Assembly (NCBI RefSeq): GCF_030009775.1
Contig: NZ_JASCTH010000029.1
Location: 63,823 to 127,822 of the forward strand
Source of the DNA: Actinoplanes sandaracinus
GTDB taxonomy: Bacteria > Actinomycetota > Actinomycetes > Mycobacteriales > Micromonosporaceae
Direction of reading: 5' to 3'
DNA length: 64,000 bases
Part shown: positions 24,788 through 33,079 of the stretch, one piece after another
Numbering within the stretch: the stretch's first letter is position 1
Layout of the letters: each line of letters opens with the position of its first letter
Notes under the pieces: generated by a model
What the model was told of the DNA's origin: nothing
What the model saw: the letters and a program-made list of their open reading frames with translations, nothing else
The model's database searches: none
Made by a program: the position numbers and the translations under genes

Positions 24788-25617
24788 CGACCACTCTTCC
24801 GATTCGATGCCACCTGTGCCCCGACCTGTGGTGGTTGGCTCTGCCGGGTGAACTCGTGCACCGCCGCCACCCGGTCGGCCTCACTGGTGACATCGATCAC
24901 CGTGGCGCGTGCCGCTGTGGCATCGGTGTCCGTGATTTGTCCGCCCTTAGTGGCCAGATCCGCCCCGCTCGCCTGCACCGCACGAGCACGCAACACCTCC
25001 GGCGCCTCCCAGCCGGGCCTGGCCGCCATGATTTCGGCCAGGACCGAAGCCAGCCCGATCCACCGCTGTTGGACCGCGTCGCGCAGGCCCCTGTCGGGCG
25101 GCCCGGAGGCGCGTCTCGCCCGCAGGTAGGACTCGGCGGCCTGGTCCAGGTCCCGAGCGGCGGCCCTGAGCCGCTCTGCCTGCTGTCGGCGCTGGGTGAT
25201 CACATCCTTGCGGGCACTGGAGAACCAGGCCAACGCGGAACCGACTGCCGCGGTGATGAGCGCCGTGAGCACACCGAAGACGAAGGTGGTGGTCGGTGCG
25301 GCGGAGGCGCCCGCGCGAGGCGCGACTGAGCGGCAGACCCGCGCGAAGTCGGCGTCGGGATCCGCACGCCAGGCCCGGAGAGTCACGTCGGCGCCGTCGA
25401 TGGTGATCCGTGTCGGGTCACCGGCCACAGCCACGCCGACGTCCAGACTCTCAGCCGCCTCCACCAACTCGGCACGGTGCGCTGCCGACAGGCAGTAGAC
25501 GGCTTGTGCCTCCGCTTCCGCGGAGCCCTGTCCGCCCACGCGGCCGGCCAGGAAGCCTGCCGCGAACATCACGGACGCAGCCCCCACGATCACCGCGATG
25601 CGCGCCCAGGTTCTCAC
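24784..25617 (-). CDS. Membrane protein with two TM segments, first gene of the module
   Basis: A 277-residue protein. An N-terminal hydrophobic helix (about 7-27, IAVIVGAASVMFAAGFLAG) anchors it. An external domain of about 75 residues with two Cys (CLSAAHR and RVCRSV) follows. A second TM (about 107-132, TTTFVFGVLTALITAAVGSA) then leads to a long helical cytoplasmic part, probably coiled coil (about 135-190, DVITQRRQQAERLRAAARDL). The topology suggests an envelope sensor or anchor whose cytoplasmic helix meets the two ATPases encoded next. No known family recognised. The start is ATG 25617; nothing coding lies upstream for about 400 bases, so the operon promoter is likely just above 25617. 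Confidence 0.75.
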   Translation of the reverse strand: MRTWARIAVIVGAASVMFAAGFLAGRVGGQGSAEAEAQAVYCLSAAHRAELVEAAESLDVGVAVAGDPTRITIDGADVTLRAWRADPDADFARVCRSVAPRAGASAAPTTTFVFGVLTALITAAVGSALAWFSSARKDVITQRRQQAERLRAAARDLDQAAESYLRARRASGPPDRGLRDAVQQRWIGLASVLAEIMAARPGWEAPEVLRARAVQASGADLATKGGQITDTDATAARATVIDVTSEADRVAAVHEFTRQSQPPQVGAQVASNRKSGR

Positions 25618-26379
25618 GACCAGTCACTGTAACGATGCAGAATGATCAATTGGTGACCGGTTCGGGATCTGTGGATTTCTCGGGCCCCGGACGCCGCTTC
25701 TGATCTCGATTGGCGCGTTTTGCCGATTTCTGATCACCAGGAAACCCGCACTCCGAGGCCAGCTTGACGCTGGGAACATTGCCGCCATCACCCGCGCCGG
25801 GCGCCCCACGCGGTAACCGGATGCCGAGGCAGCCGCGGCCGCATGAACATTTAGGCATTCTTCGAATCGCGCTGAGCCTTTCTCGGTGTGGACCGGCGAT
25901 CTTTGGTCTTCAGGCTCTTCACGGTTGAGGCGGGCTCTGGCATCCGCCCTTCGTCACGGGCCGCCCACGGACCGGCCGACAGCGAAGAAGTGCCTTCTGA
26001 TCGGCGAATGCAGGCTCGCTGAGGGTCTGATATACGGTCGCGGAAGGCATGTGCCGGGTGAAGGCCGGCGCAACACGTCCAAAGATCACCAGGACCGGCG
26101 GCGGGCGCCGCGCAGGGTTGTGCCGTCGACGGCGATCACCGTGCGGCATCTCCTCGGCCGCGCCGCCACGACCCGATAACAGGCGAGTCCGTCGCCAAGC
26201 CCGCCGGCTTTCTCCGGCCGTATTTGCGCGTGGTCGTTCCACTCGGTGGCTTTGGCGGCATTGCCGCCCAACTCCACGATGTCATCGTCGGACAGCGGCT
26301 CGTCGAGTTCGTAGTAGCGGGAGGCGTGCACCATCGACCCTCCGCTGAGCTGGCAGGAAGTCGCCGCAGAGCGATGCCC
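25618..26379. other. Degraded intergenic DNA
   Basis: 762 bases with no intact gene. A minus-strand frame at 25646-25858 (70 codons, Lys/Arg-rich end) has no recognisable motif or ribosome binding site, and I do not call it. A transposase relic lies inside (next entry). The stretch looks like decayed mobile-element DNA. Confidence 0.5.
26086..26190 (-). pseudogene. ISAs1-like transposase relic
   Basis: The minus strand encodes RTVIAVDGTTLRGARR, close to the VIAVDGKTLRGAR segment of ISAs1-family transposases. About 30 residues (RVVAARPRRC upstream) match and then the frame stops. No terminal repeats or remaining transposase were found. It is too short to be functional. Confidence 0.4.
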
Positions 26380-27222
26380 TCAAGATCCGCCCAACGCCCG
26401 CTCGGCGAGAAAGGAGCCGCCACTGCCGGCGGCGTGTTCGGCGTAGCACAGGTGCGGGCCTACGCCACTCGTTCCGCAGGAAGACATGTGCCGCAGCGCC
26501 TGATGTACCTGATCGAGGGCGTTGGAATGGAATCCGGCACCACATACCGGATCCTTGGCATAGCAGACGCTGCGAACAAGATCCGGAGACCAGGGGTACG
26601 CCTCTTCGTCATCGAAAAGCAGATCGAAGCGATCCACGATCCTGATCAGGATGTCTCTCAGCATACGCGCCAAACCCTTGTCGCCCTGGGACCGGTCGAA
26701 CCAGAGCGGGTCACCGTAGAGTGCGACTCCCGAAATCGCCGAGGTAGCCGAACTGTTCGTGGATGCCAGGTAGATGTCAATCGCCATTGCGCCGAAGGAA
26801 TAGCCGGCCAAGACGACTTTCGCCGAGCCGCATTCTTTTTGGATGGTCTCGATGATCCCCGAGAGACTGTCCACCGCGTCGAAGAAGGCATCAGTGGCGG
26901 CCCCGATCACGATCTCGTTCCCGGAGTATGACACGAGCTGCTCGAGGGAGACATTCGGGTAATTCACCCATCGATAGCTCGTCTCGTGCGAGTGGCCGTG
27001 CTCGGCGGCCCATCGATTGTATGCCGTCATGGTCGCGGCGATCGTCGACGAATATTAGGGTCCCTCGTTGATGCCGTGCGCCCCGACGAAGTAGACCTTG
27101 TCGCATGATTCGGTGATCTCTGCGTTCGCGGGATCGGTCGAAGGTAGCACCAGGAGCGCCGCACAAGCCGATGCGATGACTGCCCGGCTCTTCCGTCCCC
27201 GCGCCTTTTCCGGACTTCGCAT
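26380..27222 (-). pseudogene. Secreted cutinase-family esterase with an in-frame stop
   Basis: Start ATG 27222 with GGAG upstream gives a signal peptide (SRAVIASACAALLVLP, cleavage after ANA). The mature start CDKVYFVGAHGINEGP is the cutinase/alpha-beta hydrolase first strand. A TAA at 27055-27057 then interrupts the same frame, which continues through YSSTIAATM. It goes on to the nucleophile motif AGYSFGA near 26800, the Asp/Cys region KDPVCG, a His near the end (GPHLCYAEHA) and a stop at 26380. All catalytic elements remain, so the single nonsense codon is recent, or an assembly error. Without it the protein would be about 280 residues. Confidence 0.72.
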
Positions 27223-27485
27223 CACATCTCCATCAAGAGTTTCATTCGAAATACGCAACATCTGATGGTAAATCTCGCCAGGTGTGGGAGGCGGTGGAAC
27301 GAGCCGAGAGGTGGTCTCGGCGGCCCTCGGATGGATAGCGATATTAGAGGGGGTGGAGTGCGGCCGCGACGACGTCGCCGATTCTTGTCGGGCTGATGGT
27401 GCTGTGCCGTGACGTCCTCCAGCAGCCGGTCGGCATGCTGGTCGTGGCGTCGCCGACCATGGCGGCTCCTTCGGCGGCGAGGGCC

Positions 27486-27620
27486 GCTATCTGTCGCGAG
27501 GGACAGATCGGCCAAGGTCACGGACAGTTGGACGTTGTTCAGCGGAAGCTCGGGTGGACACGATCCCCGTATCCCTTTGCCGCTGCCATCGGCGGCATAT
27601 CTCCGCATGGAAGAGGAGGA
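27486..27620 (+). repeat. Shared upstream element, copy 1
   Basis: About 135 bases directly upstream of the 135-aa secreted protein. They align closely (roughly 80% by eye) with 29497-29628 upstream of the DNase gene. Both copies hold ATCTGTC-N6/7-GACAGAT (here 27489-27508), then CGGACAGTT, the block TTTGCCGCTGCCATCGGCGG and a strong AGGAGGA. The spacing suggests promoter, operator and ribosome binding site duplicated as a unit. Confidence 0.75.
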
Positions 27621-27626
27621 GACCGC

Positions 27627-28034
27627 ATGTCTCGCATCCGCCTAATCGTCGGCAGGCTCGCCCTCGTGGCAACTGTCGCGCTGGCGGCGCTGGCCGTCGC
27701 CGGGCCCGTCCAGGCTGCGCCGCGCAACTGGATCTACAACGATCCGTCCCTGCGCTCGGTCAGCATCGGCGTCAGCGTCGCCGCGGACGGCTACCACGAC
27801 CAGCTGCTGGCTCCCGGCAAGAACACCAGCCAGGCGCCGCTGTACTGGGACGCTGCCCGCGGGTTCTTCATCGGTGATGGGTTCTGCGCCCAGATCTGGA
27901 AGCGCAGCGGTACGACCGGCTCCTGGACACGGCACGGACCGGACGCCCAAGGACCGTCGTTCGAATACCTCACTGAATCCAGGTACTGGAAGATCGTTCC
28001 CTATCGCGCGAGGACCAGCGGTTCCTGCGTCTGA
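27627..28034 (+). CDS. Small secreted protein of unknown function
   Basis: A 135-residue protein with a clear signal peptide (basic MSRIRLIVGR, hydrophobic LALVATVALAALAVAG, cleavage near VQA-AP) and a mature part of about 105 residues rich in Tyr, Trp and Gly. It has two Cys (GFCAQIWKR and GSCV), possibly one disulfide. No known family recognised. ATG 27627 follows AGGAGGA by 6 bases. Its upstream region is nearly the same as that of the NucA/NucB-type DNase gene at 29639, so the two proteins are probably secreted under the same conditions. A strong hairpin follows the stop. Confidence 0.75.
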   Translation: MSRIRLIVGRLALVATVALAALAVAGPVQAAPRNWIYNDPSLRSVSIGVSVAADGYHDQLLAPGKNTSQAPLYWDAARGFFIGDGFCAQIWKRSGTTGSWTRHGPDAQGPSFEYLTESRYWKIVPYRARTSGSCV

Positions 28035-28046
28035 CCGGTGACCGGA

Positions 28047-28087
28047 CACGGGGCACCCCGCACCTTCCCGGTGCGGGGTGCCCCGTG
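28047..28087 (+). terminator. 18-bp perfect hairpin terminator
   Basis: Arms at 28047-28064 and 28070-28087 (CACGGGGCACCCCGCACC and its exact reverse complement) with loop TTCCC, 12 bases after the stop of the small secreted protein. A textbook strong hairpin. Confidence 0.85.
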
Positions 28088-28222
28088 CATGTCCTTGGGA
28101 GCGGGAGTCGTGGGGCCGACCGGAGTGCGCCCGAAACCGGCCAGAGGCGGCAATGAATCCCACTGGCCCGGCTCAAGACGGCGTTCGCTACGAGCATGGT
28201 TTGGCCTGAACCGCTCGCGGAT

Positions 28223-29326
28223 TCAGCGCCCGTTCGAGATCTCCGCGGTGCAGTTCTCCCGGCGTGGGTCGTCCCGCCACAGACATACCTGCACCGTCAC
28301 CGGTTTCTCGCCGATGGTGGTGGCGATCGCCGGCGTGTGCGCGTAGCCCCGTTCGTTCTGCGCCAGCACCGTCTCGCAGCTGCGCCATGGCCCCTCCGGC
28401 GTGCTCCAGCGGACCCGGGCACCACCCGAGCGCGGATCGTGGTCGTCGGAACCGGCCCGTCCCCAGTAGTAGGTGCGGTCCTGGTGCCGCGCGTACCGCG
28501 CCGAGCCGTTCATCTGGTCGAAGTCGAGGGTGGGGCTGAGCCGGGTCGCCTCGTCATCGTCGAACAGTTGCGGGGTGTTCTCGATGATGTCAATGCCGGT
28601 GGCGCCGAGACCGCACTCGGCGTCCGCGGCCGGCTGTTCCGCCTGCTGAGGCTCCCGGTCGCGCAGGATCAACGTGGTTCCTGCGGCGGCGATCACCAAG
28701 GCGCCGAGGCCACCGACGATGCCGGCCATGCGTGCGCGGCGCCGGCTGGGCCGCCGGGTGGTGAAATACGCGTCAAGAATCACCGGCTCCGCAGCCGGTC
28801 GAGCCCTTTCGGCGGACGGTGGTTGGTCGGCGGAGTGGTCCTGCGAGGGGAAGCGGGGTACCGGCACGGCCCGAGGTGCGCGGTCGTCCGCCTGCCGCGC
28901 GGCGTCAATCAACGCCGAAACATGGGCACTGGCCACCGCGAGTCGGTCCGCCTCGGCCTCATCGAAGGGCACGCCGGCGATGAGGTGTGCGGCCCGCGCG
29001 GTCGCGACCACGAGCACCGGGTCAGTGATCGGGCGTAACTCCCCGGCGAGTACCGCTGCCACGTCATCCTTGTCAACTGACATGCCGGGGGCCAGCCGGC
29101 TAGTCCGGATCACCTCCGCGAGGTGACGCAGCGAGGCGGGCCGTCGGCTGCGGCGGGGCGGCGGTAAGCCGGGCGGTGCGGTGTACACGCCGTCCCGCGC
29201 GGCTTGAGCCACGGCGGCGTTGAGTCGTGAAGCCAGCAGTTGTGCCGCGTCATGGACGCGGCTCCACCACGGCGACAAAGGTTCCTCCACCGACTCCCCA
29301 TTCCGATGTCCGACCGTCTGAGACAT
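28223..29326 (-). CDS. Membrane-anchored protein with HTH-like N-terminal domain
   Basis: A 367-residue protein. The N-terminal cytoplasmic part (about 60-120) contains LRHLAEVIRTSRLAPGMSVDKDDVAAVLAGE, arranged like the XRE-type helix-turn-helix of actinobacterial regulators. A Pro-rich linker (155-190) leads to one TM helix (about 205-224, AGIVGGLGALVIAAAGTTLI) and an external domain of about 140 residues with three Cys and a Trp/Tyr-rich core. It may sense something outside the cell and act inside. It lies between the two secreted-protein genes that share an upstream element and diverges from the DNase gene, so it is a candidate regulator of both. That is inference. No exact family name is known to me. 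Confidence 0.7.
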   Translation of the reverse strand: MSQTVGHRNGESVEEPLSPWWSRVHDAAQLLASRLNAAVAQAARDGVYTAPPGLPPPRRSRRPASLRHLAEVIRTSRLAPGMSVDKDDVAAVLAGELRPITDPVLVVATARAAHLIAGVPFDEAEADRLAVASAHVSALIDAARQADDRAPRAVPVPRFPSQDHSADQPPSAERARPAAEPVILDAYFTTRRPSRRRARMAGIVGGLGALVIAAAGTTLILRDREPQQAEQPAADAECGLGATGIDIIENTPQLFDDDEATRLSPTLDFDQMNGSARYARHQDRTYYWGRAGSDDHDPRSGGARVRWSTPEGPWRSCETVLAQNERGYAHTPAIATTIGEKPVTVQVCLWRDDPRRENCTAEISNGR

Positions 29327-29496
29327 CGAAGAATCATAATGCCAAACCCGCCCCGGGCGCCTCTCGCCTTACCCCCGCGACGATCTGATGGTCATGGTGC
29401 GGCCGGTGGCACGAGCCGGTCACCTGCAGCCTCATCCCGTACGACCATGGCGGCCCGCGGGCGGCGTCGCGGCGAGGCGAGGGGCCGGGAGACCGA

Positions 29497-29628
29497 CATC
29501 TGTCTCTGGGGGACAGATCTGCCGAGGTCGCGGACAGTTAGGCGTTGTCCGGCGGAAGCCGAGATGTGGACGATCCCCACATCTCTTTGCCGCTGCCATC
29601 GGCGGCATTTCCGCACGGAGAAGGAGGA
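29497..29628 (+). repeat. Shared upstream element, copy 2
   Basis: Second copy of the 27486-27620 element, upstream of the DNase gene. It keeps the inverted repeat ATCTGTC-N7-GACAGAT (29498-29518), the CGGACAGTT block, TTTGCCGCTGCCATCGGCGG and AAGGAGGA. Confidence 0.75.
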
Positions 29629-29638
29629 ACCCTTGAAG

Positions 29639-30958
29639 ATGTCAATGCGTGCCCCGGGAGCCATCGTGCTCTGTCTGGTGGCCGTCATGGCGGCCGGTCC
29701 GCCGGCCGTCGCGGCACCGCCGGACACCAAACGCGTGGTTCTGACCCATCACGACGGCTCACCGGGATCAGCCGACAAACGGCTCACGAAGCCCCACCCC
29801 TACGTGGAGGCTCACCAGAAACGCAGAACTCCGCGTGGCCTGGAGGCGGCGCAGCGTCTCTCGTCCACCGCCAAGCAATCTTACGCAAGTGGCGGTGCCC
29901 AGCAAGCGCGTGCGGCAGCCGAGGAGTTCGGGCTCGACCAGTGCCGCAACCAGTACTACGACCACACCGACGGTGTCGAGGATTCCTGGTGGATCAAGAA
30001 CCACTTCGTGGCCTGCGCGATCGACGAATGGTCGGTGGACACGCTCCGGAAAGTCGACGGCCAGTGGGTGACTGTCGGCCAGATATTCTTCCGTGTCACG
30101 GGCGTCGTCGAAGGGTCCAAGGGAACACGTCAACTGGTCCACCGCTACGAGTTCGATGACTGGGACGAGTGGGGGGCAGCGGACTGGTCGGCCATGTTGG
30201 ACTTCGACGCCGACTGCGCCTTCGTGACCGGAGCGCGCTGCCCGGAAGTGAACCAACAGAGCCGCCGTGACACCGCCTTGAACTTTCGCCGGACCGGCAA
30301 GACCGACTTCATCGTCGACCTCAACAACAACACCGTTGGCGCCGGGCCCGACAAGCTGATCTACTACGAGATCACGCCGGAACTGTTCCTGACGGCGTAC
30401 CCGACCGCGCCTGAGGTTGTTCTTTCGACCCTCGACGTCCGCTGCGACTGGGCGACCTACGAGGACAACGGCGGCTGTATCTTCAATAATGTCCGGGCCC
30501 ACTGGGAAGGCCTGAGCCTGAGCAATCCCGACGTCGATGAGGTCGCCAGGCACCTCCATGACGCCTTCACCGATATCGCCCGGACCAAGCCTGGGGTACC
30601 CGGCACCTATGTGCCGGGCAACTTCAACAGCAACGACTCCGCTCAGCGGGGCGCGGCACTGACTCGCGCGACTGATCCGGCCTTCAAGAAGAAGAACTAC
30701 GACGCCTCCGTCAGGGCATGCAAGGCTGCCTATGGCTCGGGCTATTCCGAAGGGCGCACGAAGGACTGCGACGAGTACCCGATGCAAAGCACCCACCAGG
30801 GAACCTCGACCGTCGACCTGGCGAACAATCCGAGGTCCTTCTCCGTCCGGGCGCTCGACAAGTACGACAATCGGCGCGCCGGCGGACGCCTCGGCGCCTG
30901 GTACAAAGACGACCACATCCTTGAGAAGGACCCTTTCTGGATCAATATCAAGCCGTAG
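29639..30958 (+). CDS. Secreted NucA/NucB-type deoxyribonuclease
   Basis: A 439-residue exported protein. A signal peptide (APGAIVLCLVAVMAAG, cleavage near AVA-AP) is followed by about 300 residues with regularly placed Cys and many aromatic residues. The C-terminal NucA/NucB nuclease domain (about 365-439) holds the family hallmark CDEYPMQSTHQG and the later NRRAGGRLGAWY and DPFWINI. The family cleaves DNA; Cys-Asp-Glu with nearby Asn/His is the expected active region. The start is uncertain: ATG 29639 is used, but TTG 29633 lies at the spacing from AAGGAGGA that matches the ATG of the other gene carrying this upstream element. Likely roles are nutrient DNA use or competitor killing. Confidence 0.82.
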   Translation: MSMRAPGAIVLCLVAVMAAGPPAVAAPPDTKRVVLTHHDGSPGSADKRLTKPHPYVEAHQKRRTPRGLEAAQRLSSTAKQSYASGGAQQARAAAEEFGLDQCRNQYYDHTDGVEDSWWIKNHFVACAIDEWSVDTLRKVDGQWVTVGQIFFRVTGVVEGSKGTRQLVHRYEFDDWDEWGAADWSAMLDFDADCAFVTGARCPEVNQQSRRDTALNFRRTGKTDFIVDLNNNTVGAGPDKLIYYEITPELFLTAYPTAPEVVLSTLDVRCDWATYEDNGGCIFNNVRAHWEGLSLSNPDVDEVARHLHDAFTDIARTKPGVPGTYVPGNFNSNDSAQRGAALTRATDPAFKKKNYDASVRACKAAYGSGYSEGRTKDCDEYPMQSTHQGTSTVDLANNPRSFSVRALDKYDNRRAGGRLGAWYKDDHILEKDPFWINIKP

Positions 30959-31401
30959 CCGACGGCCACCGCGCGAACGGGTTCATCGTGCACTTTCGAT
31001 GAGATCGCTGAGGGTGATGCTCCGATTCCTGCAGTAGTAGCTGTCGCGCGCTCGCGGAACACAGCTTGTCACCTGTTCTTACCTGGTGCTCCCAGAGGGT
31101 GACGCGCCCTTCTACCCGGCCCCTGGTTCGGCATCGATGCTGAACCAGGGTTAGCCGCGTCACCGCGTCGGCGATCGTGGCGACGGCCTGATCGTCGGCC
31201 CGGGGAATGTGTCGTGGTCGTTGCGGCGTCCGCATCCGCGGTGCAGATCGCCGCCGAAGTGCGGCGGTCTGGCCGTCCGGGTTCTGCTGTCCGCGGGTAG
31301 GGCCCGTCCGTCTGCCGCACCTACACCGAGGCCGTGACGGGCTGTGGTGGATGGGTGCCGGGATTCCCCGTCGAGACCAGTGTCATATCTCCTTGCCAAT
31401 C
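30959..31401. other. Intergenic stretch with a near-perfect palindrome
   Basis: 443 bases with no supported gene. At 31121-31150 a 30-base palindrome (CCCTGGTTCGGCATC and its reverse complement with one G:U) can form a strong hairpin and may end the DNase transcript, although it lies 160 bases after the stop. The rest shows no motif I trust. Confidence 0.45.
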
Positions 31402-31420
31402 TCCTATTTTAGCTATAGGA
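31402..31420 (+). promoter_or_regulatory. Palindrome upstream of the oligopeptide-type ABC/flavin monooxygenase operon
   Basis: TCCTAT-N7-ATAGGA in an AT-rich patch 25 bases before the start of the first operon gene, with AGGAGG at 31431-31436. It is a plausible operator or promoter core. A related CCTATCAGG lies at about 44431 in the promoter of the convergent amino-acid ABC operon, but the similarity is weak. Confidence 0.4.
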
Positions 31421-31444
31421 AAAGTGGTACAGGAGGCACTGCTG

Positions 31445-33079
31445 ATGCGACATACCCGACCCGCAGCCGTAGTTCTGGCACTCACCCTGCTCCTCACCGC
31501 CTGCTCCTCCGGAGGGCAGCAACCGGCCGCAGTCGGCCGTCCGGTCAGTGGCGGATCGCTGACCTGGGCGGTCGAGATTGAGCCGATCACCTTCAACCCG
31601 CACCAGTACGCGCAGGCCAAGGCTCGCCTGCTGGTCTGGAACACGTTCGAGGCCCTGCTCGGCCACGACAGCCAGGGCGGTTTGGTTCCGTGGCTGTCCA
31701 CCGGCCACCAGGTGTCGGCCGACGGAATGACCTACACCTTCGCGCTGCGTACGGACGTGACCTTCACCGACGGGACCAAATTCGACGCTGCGGCGGTCAA
31801 GGCGAACATCGACCAGTTCTTCGTCGAGGGCTACAACCCGGCCGTCCTGGCCGTGCAGTTGCGCAACCTGGACCGGGTGGAGGTGGTCGATCCGGCCACG
31901 GTCGCCTTCCACCTCCGGCAGCCGGACGTGCTGCTGCTGGACTTCCTCTCCTCGCCGCAGGGTGCGCAGGTGTCGCCCAAGTCGCTGAAGGAGGCGAAGA
32001 ACCTCAAGGCCGGCGGCCCGGAACTGGCCGGTACCGGCCCGTTCATCCTGGACCGGTACACCGCCGGCCAGGAGGTCCACTTCACGAAGAACGCGGCCTA
32101 CAACTGGGCGCCGGCCAACGCCGGGCACAGCGGAGCCGCCTATCTGGACGAGATCACCTACCGGTTCCTGAAGGAGTCGTCGGTGCGGGTCGGCGCGCTC
32201 ACCTCCGGCCAGGTGCAGGTCATCGAGGGCGTGCCGGCCACCGACGAGCCGCTGATCACCGCGAACCCGCAGCTGTCGCTGTCGCTGTCGCGCGGACTGA
32301 ACTCCGGGTCGGCTTACTCGTACTACTTCAACACCACGCACGCGCCGTTCGACGACATCCGGGTGCGGCGGGCGTTCCGCGAGGCCGTCGACGTGGACGC
32401 GGTGCTCACCGGCGTCTACCGGGGCAGCGCCACCCGGGCGTGGAGCGTGATCGGGCCGACCAGCCCGTTCTACGACAAGACCCTGGAGAAGACCTACGGC
32501 GGCGATGCCGCCGAGGCCAACAAGCTGCTCGACGAGGCGGGCTGGACGGCGCGGGACGCCGACGGTTTCCGGACCAAGGACGGCAAACGGCTGACGGTAC
32601 GCCTGGTGCAGTCCGCGCCGTTCGTCCGCGACCGCCGCGACGTGCTGGCCCAGGCCGTGCAGGCCCAGGTCAAGCAGAGCGCCGGCATCGACCTGAACAT
32701 CGCCGTCGTCGACCAGGGCACCGCCACCCAGGCGCTGGCCGACGGGCAGTACGAGGTGTTCGACAACTCCCGTGCCGACACCGACGCCGGGGCCGCCCTC
32801 AACCTGCTGCTGCACTCCGGAGGGGCGATCAACCGGACCGGCTTCACGGACCCGGCGCTGGACAAGCTGCTCGAGCAGGGTCGAGCCGGCACCGACCAGG
32901 CGCAGCGGCAGGCCGTGTACCAGCGGGTGCAGAAGCTGGCCATCACCGACCAGGCGCTGATCCTGCCGCTGTACGCCCCGGCCGACCAGATCGCCGCAAG
33001 TAGGGCCGTCGGCGGGCTGGGTTTCGAACCGACCGCCGGTGTGCCGGGCAGCGCCTACCACCTCTGGGTGAGCAAGTGA
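31445..33079 (+). CDS. ABC transporter substrate-binding lipoprotein (peptide/opine type, SBP_bac_5)
   Basis: A 544-residue exported lipoprotein. The signal peptide ends in the lipobox LLTAC with lipidated Cys20. The mature part has the OppA/DppA layout: GGSLTWAVEIEPITFNPH at the start, DGMTYTFALRTDVTFTDG near 100 and the conserved DIRVRRAF near 320. It binds a solute outside the membrane and hands it to the two permeases encoded next. ATG 31445 follows AGGAGG by 8 bases. The stop overlaps the permease start (GTGA). Four flavin monooxygenases downstream suggest an organosulfur or similar heteroatom compound as ligand instead of a plain peptide; this is inference. Confidence 0.9.
   Translation: MRHTRPAAVVLALTLLLTACSSGGQQPAAVGRPVSGGSLTWAVEIEPITFNPHQYAQAKARLLVWNTFEALLGHDSQGGLVPWLSTGHQVSADGMTYTFALRTDVTFTDGTKFDAAAVKANIDQFFVEGYNPAVLAVQLRNLDRVEVVDPATVAFHLRQPDVLLLDFLSSPQGAQVSPKSLKEAKNLKAGGPELAGTGPFILDRYTAGQEVHFTKNAAYNWAPANAGHSGAAYLDEITYRFLKESSVRVGALTSGQVQVIEGVPATDEPLITANPQLSLSLSRGLNSGSAYSYYFNTTHAPFDDIRVRRAFREAVDVDAVLTGVYRGSATRAWSVIGPTSPFYDKTLEKTYGGDAAEANKLLDEAGWTARDADGFRTKDGKRLTVRLVQSAPFVRDRRDVLAQAVQAQVKQSAGIDLNIAVVDQGTATQALADGQYEVFDNSRADTDAGAALNLLLHSGGAINRTGFTDPALDKLLEQGRAGTDQAQRQAVYQRVQKLAITDQALILPLYAPADQIAASRAVGGLGFEPTAGVPGSAYHLWVSK

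Noticed and set aside
25646..25858. 70-codon minus-strand frame with two Cys near its start
   Set aside because: No ribosome binding site, no recognised motif, and it lies in decayed DNA.
30948..31235. 95-codon minus-strand frame after the DNase gene
   Set aside because: It overlaps the DNase 3' end and a strong palindrome, and shows no domain or start signal.
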